DNA of 5,958 bases from positions 1 through 5,958 of the forward strand of contig QNFN01000128.1 in assembly GCA_003645555.1 (NCBI GenBank), read 5' to 3'. This document shows positions 4,518-5,958 of the stretch, in pieces; position 1 is the stretch's first letter, and each line of letters opens with the position of its first letter. Made by a program: the position numbers and the translations under genes. The notes under the pieces are model-generated. The model was not told the DNA's origin. It ran no database searches and worked only from the letters and a program-made list of their open reading frames with translations. The DNA comes from Gammaproteobacteria bacterium (lineage in GTDB: Bacteria; Pseudomonadota; Gammaproteobacteria; QNFN01).

Positions 4518-5958
4518 ATGAAAAGGATTCTTCTTCGGCTCAGGCGCTTCATGGTCGTGGCTGCCGGTCTTTCTTTTCTGATATCGGTCCCGGCGGCTCT
4601 GGCTAAACAGCCCAATATCCTGCTGGTTGTTGTCGATGACTTGGGCTGGACGGACATCGGGAGTTTCGGCAGCGAGATCGCCACCCCGAACCTCGATGTG
4701 CTTGCGGAACGTGGTGTCAGGTTCAGCGATTTTCATGTCTCGGTGAGCTGTTCGCCAACCCGCTCGATGCTGATGTCTGGGACCGACAACCATCTCGCGG
4801 GCCTCGGCAACATGAGCGAGATGCTTTCACCCGAGCAGCGCGGCAAGCCCGGTTACGAGGGCTTCCTCAATGACCGGGTCGTCTCGCTCGCCGAAGTACT
4901 GCGCGCCGGCGGTTATCACACCTACATGGCTGGCAAATGGCACCTCGGTCACGACCCGGAGTCGATTCCGCATGCGCGTGGTTTCGATCGGTCGTTCAGT
5001 TCACTTTTCGGCGGGGCAAGTTACTGGAGCGACATGTTCGGGCTGCTGGCGGTGGACGAGGAGGTCGCCGAGTACGTCAGGAACGACAAGTGGCTCGATG
5101 AGCTTCCCGGGGATTTCTACGCCACGCGCAGCTTTACCGACTACCTGATCGAGTCGATCCGAGAGAACCGGGGTGACGGCAAGCCGTTCTTTGCCTACCT
5201 CGCGTTCACGGCACCGCACGATCCGATCCATGTCCCGGAACCCTGGCTCAGCAAATACCGGGGTAACTACGATGCCGGGTATGAAGTCCTCAAGGCGCAG
5301 CGCACCATGGTGGCAAGGCGGATGGGCCTGATTCCTGACGGTACTCCGGTACCTCCTCGCTACGAAAAGGTCAGGCCATGGGATTCACTCACCGACGAGC
5401 AGAAGGCGCTCGAGGCGAGGGGCATGGAGGTCTACGCCGGAATGGTAAACAACATGGATTACCACTTTGGGCGGGTCGTGAACTACCTCAAGGACATCGG
5501 CGAATACGACAACACTGTCGTGATCTTCTTTTCCGACAACGGCCCGAACCCCTGGTACAGCGAAGACTACCCGGGCAATGCCGGGAGCGAGTGGTTTGCC
5601 CAGTTCGATAACAGTGTCGACAATATCGGCCACCCGATGTCCCATTACGCCTATGGCATGGGCTGGGGGGCGGCGAGTGCCGGTCCGCTGGATCTTTTCA
5701 AGATGACGGTTGCCGAGGGTGGCATCCGAAGCCCGTTGCTGGTCGCCGGTCCCGGCATCAACGGGGGGCGCCAGGTTGATGCCTTCGCCTACGTCTGGGA
5801 CGTGATGCCCACGATCCTTGGCCTGACCGGAATCACGTACCCTGATGAATTCATGGGCAGGCAGGTCGAGAGGTTGCGCGGCAAGTCTCTGCAGGGCGTG
5901 CTGCCCGGATCAGCGAAGACGGTTTACGGGCCAGGAGATTTCATCGGTGGCGAAATGC
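4518..5958 (+). CDS. atsA: Secreted type I sulfatase, AtsA-like arylsulfatase (3' end outside window)
   Basis: The 480 visible residues start with an export signal (basic MKRILLRLRRF, hydrophobic 12-24, cleavage probably ALA|KQ after 29), followed by the alkaline-phosphatase-like sulfatase domain. The active-site set is present: Asp40-Asp41 (VVVDDLGW), Cys78 in CSPTRS for conversion to formylglycine, Arg82, Lys140 and His142 (AGKWHLG), His234 (TAPHDP), Asp340-Asn341 (SDNGP, calcium ligands) and Lys395 (LFKMTVAEGGIR). Segments such as IATPNLD, GKPGYEGFLNDRVVSL and PHARGFDRSF follow Pseudomonas aeruginosa AtsA closely, and the Asp40-to-Cys78 spacing equals that of AtsA (13 to 51). It should hydrolyse aryl or alkyl sulfate esters to release sulfate. 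An FGE or anSME maturase is needed, and none is in the window. ATG 4518 follows GAGGGA by 4 nt. AtsA itself lacks a cleavable signal, so this one is probably periplasmic. About 60-80 C-terminal residues are missing. The exact substrate is uncertain, so the symbol denotes the family. Confidence 0.93.
   Translation, partial: MKRILLRLRRFMVVAAGLSFLISVPAALAKQPNILLVVVDDLGWTDIGSFGSEIATPNLDVLAERGVRFSDFHVSVSCSPTRSMLMSGTDNHLAGLGNMSEMLSPEQRGKPGYEGFLNDRVVSLAEVLRAGGYHTYMAGKWHLGHDPESIPHARGFDRSFSSLFGGASYWSDMFGLLAVDEEVAEYVRNDKWLDELPGDFYATRSFTDYLIESIRENRGDGKPFFAYLAFTAPHDPIHVPEPWLSKYRGNYDAGYEVLKAQRTMVARRMGLIPDGTPVPPRYEKVRPWDSLTDEQKALEARGMEVYAGMVNNMDYHFGRVVNYLKDIGEYDNTVVIFFSDNGPNPWYSEDYPGNAGSEWFAQFDNSVDNIGHPMSHYAYGMGWGAASAGPLDLFKMTVAEGGIRSPLLVAGPGINGGRQVDAFAYVWDVMPTILGLTGITYPDEFMGRQVERLRGKSLQGVLPGSAKTVYGPGDFIGGEM

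Noticed and set aside
4383..4793. Minus-strand frame of 136 codons across the sulfatase start
   Set aside because: It overlaps the signal peptide and the CSPTRS motif of the sulfatase and has no recognisable features.

Overview
The window is GC-rich DNA that most likely comes from a gammaproteobacterium. The best marker is a DUF2058/YaiL gene, a family found largely in Gammaproteobacteria. The outer-membrane TonB receptors fit a Gram-negative host, and the secreted sulfatase would suit a free-living, possibly marine or sediment, heterotroph (inference). I see no RNA genes, insertion sequences, CRISPR arrays or phage genes.

Layout: (1) 1-599, minus strand: N-terminal 199 residues of a TonB-dependent receptor, cut by the window edge. 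(2) 713-3022, minus: a complete 769-residue TonB-dependent receptor lying 113 bp upstream of the first and clearly its paralogue. (3) 3023-3358: divergent intergenic region with a good sigma70-type promoter for the receptors and a perfect 8-9-8 inverted repeat over its -35 box. (4) 3359-3673, plus: a 104-residue YdhR-like dimeric alpha/beta-barrel protein. (5) 3687-4220, minus: DUF2058 (YaiL-like), convergent with the previous gene and only 13 bp from it. (6) 4221-4517: a second divergent intergenic region. It holds a candidate promoter for the DUF2058 gene and, towards the sulfatase, a 13-bp stem-loop followed by a smaller one. (7) 4518-5958, plus: a type I (formylglycine) sulfatase close to Pseudomonas AtsA, carrying an export signal, cut by the window edge about 60-80 residues short of its expected end.

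The two receptors probably form one transcription unit for TonB-driven uptake of an unknown ligand. The sulfatase would release sulfate from organic sulfate esters in the periplasm or outside. A link between receptors and sulfatase is possible, but two unrelated genes of opposite orientation separate them, so it remains conjecture. I found no clear candidate for a wholly new system. The most unusual items are the structured leader in front of the sulfatase, the operator-like repeat on the receptor promoter, and the tandem receptor duplication in which one copy has lost a conserved plug residue.
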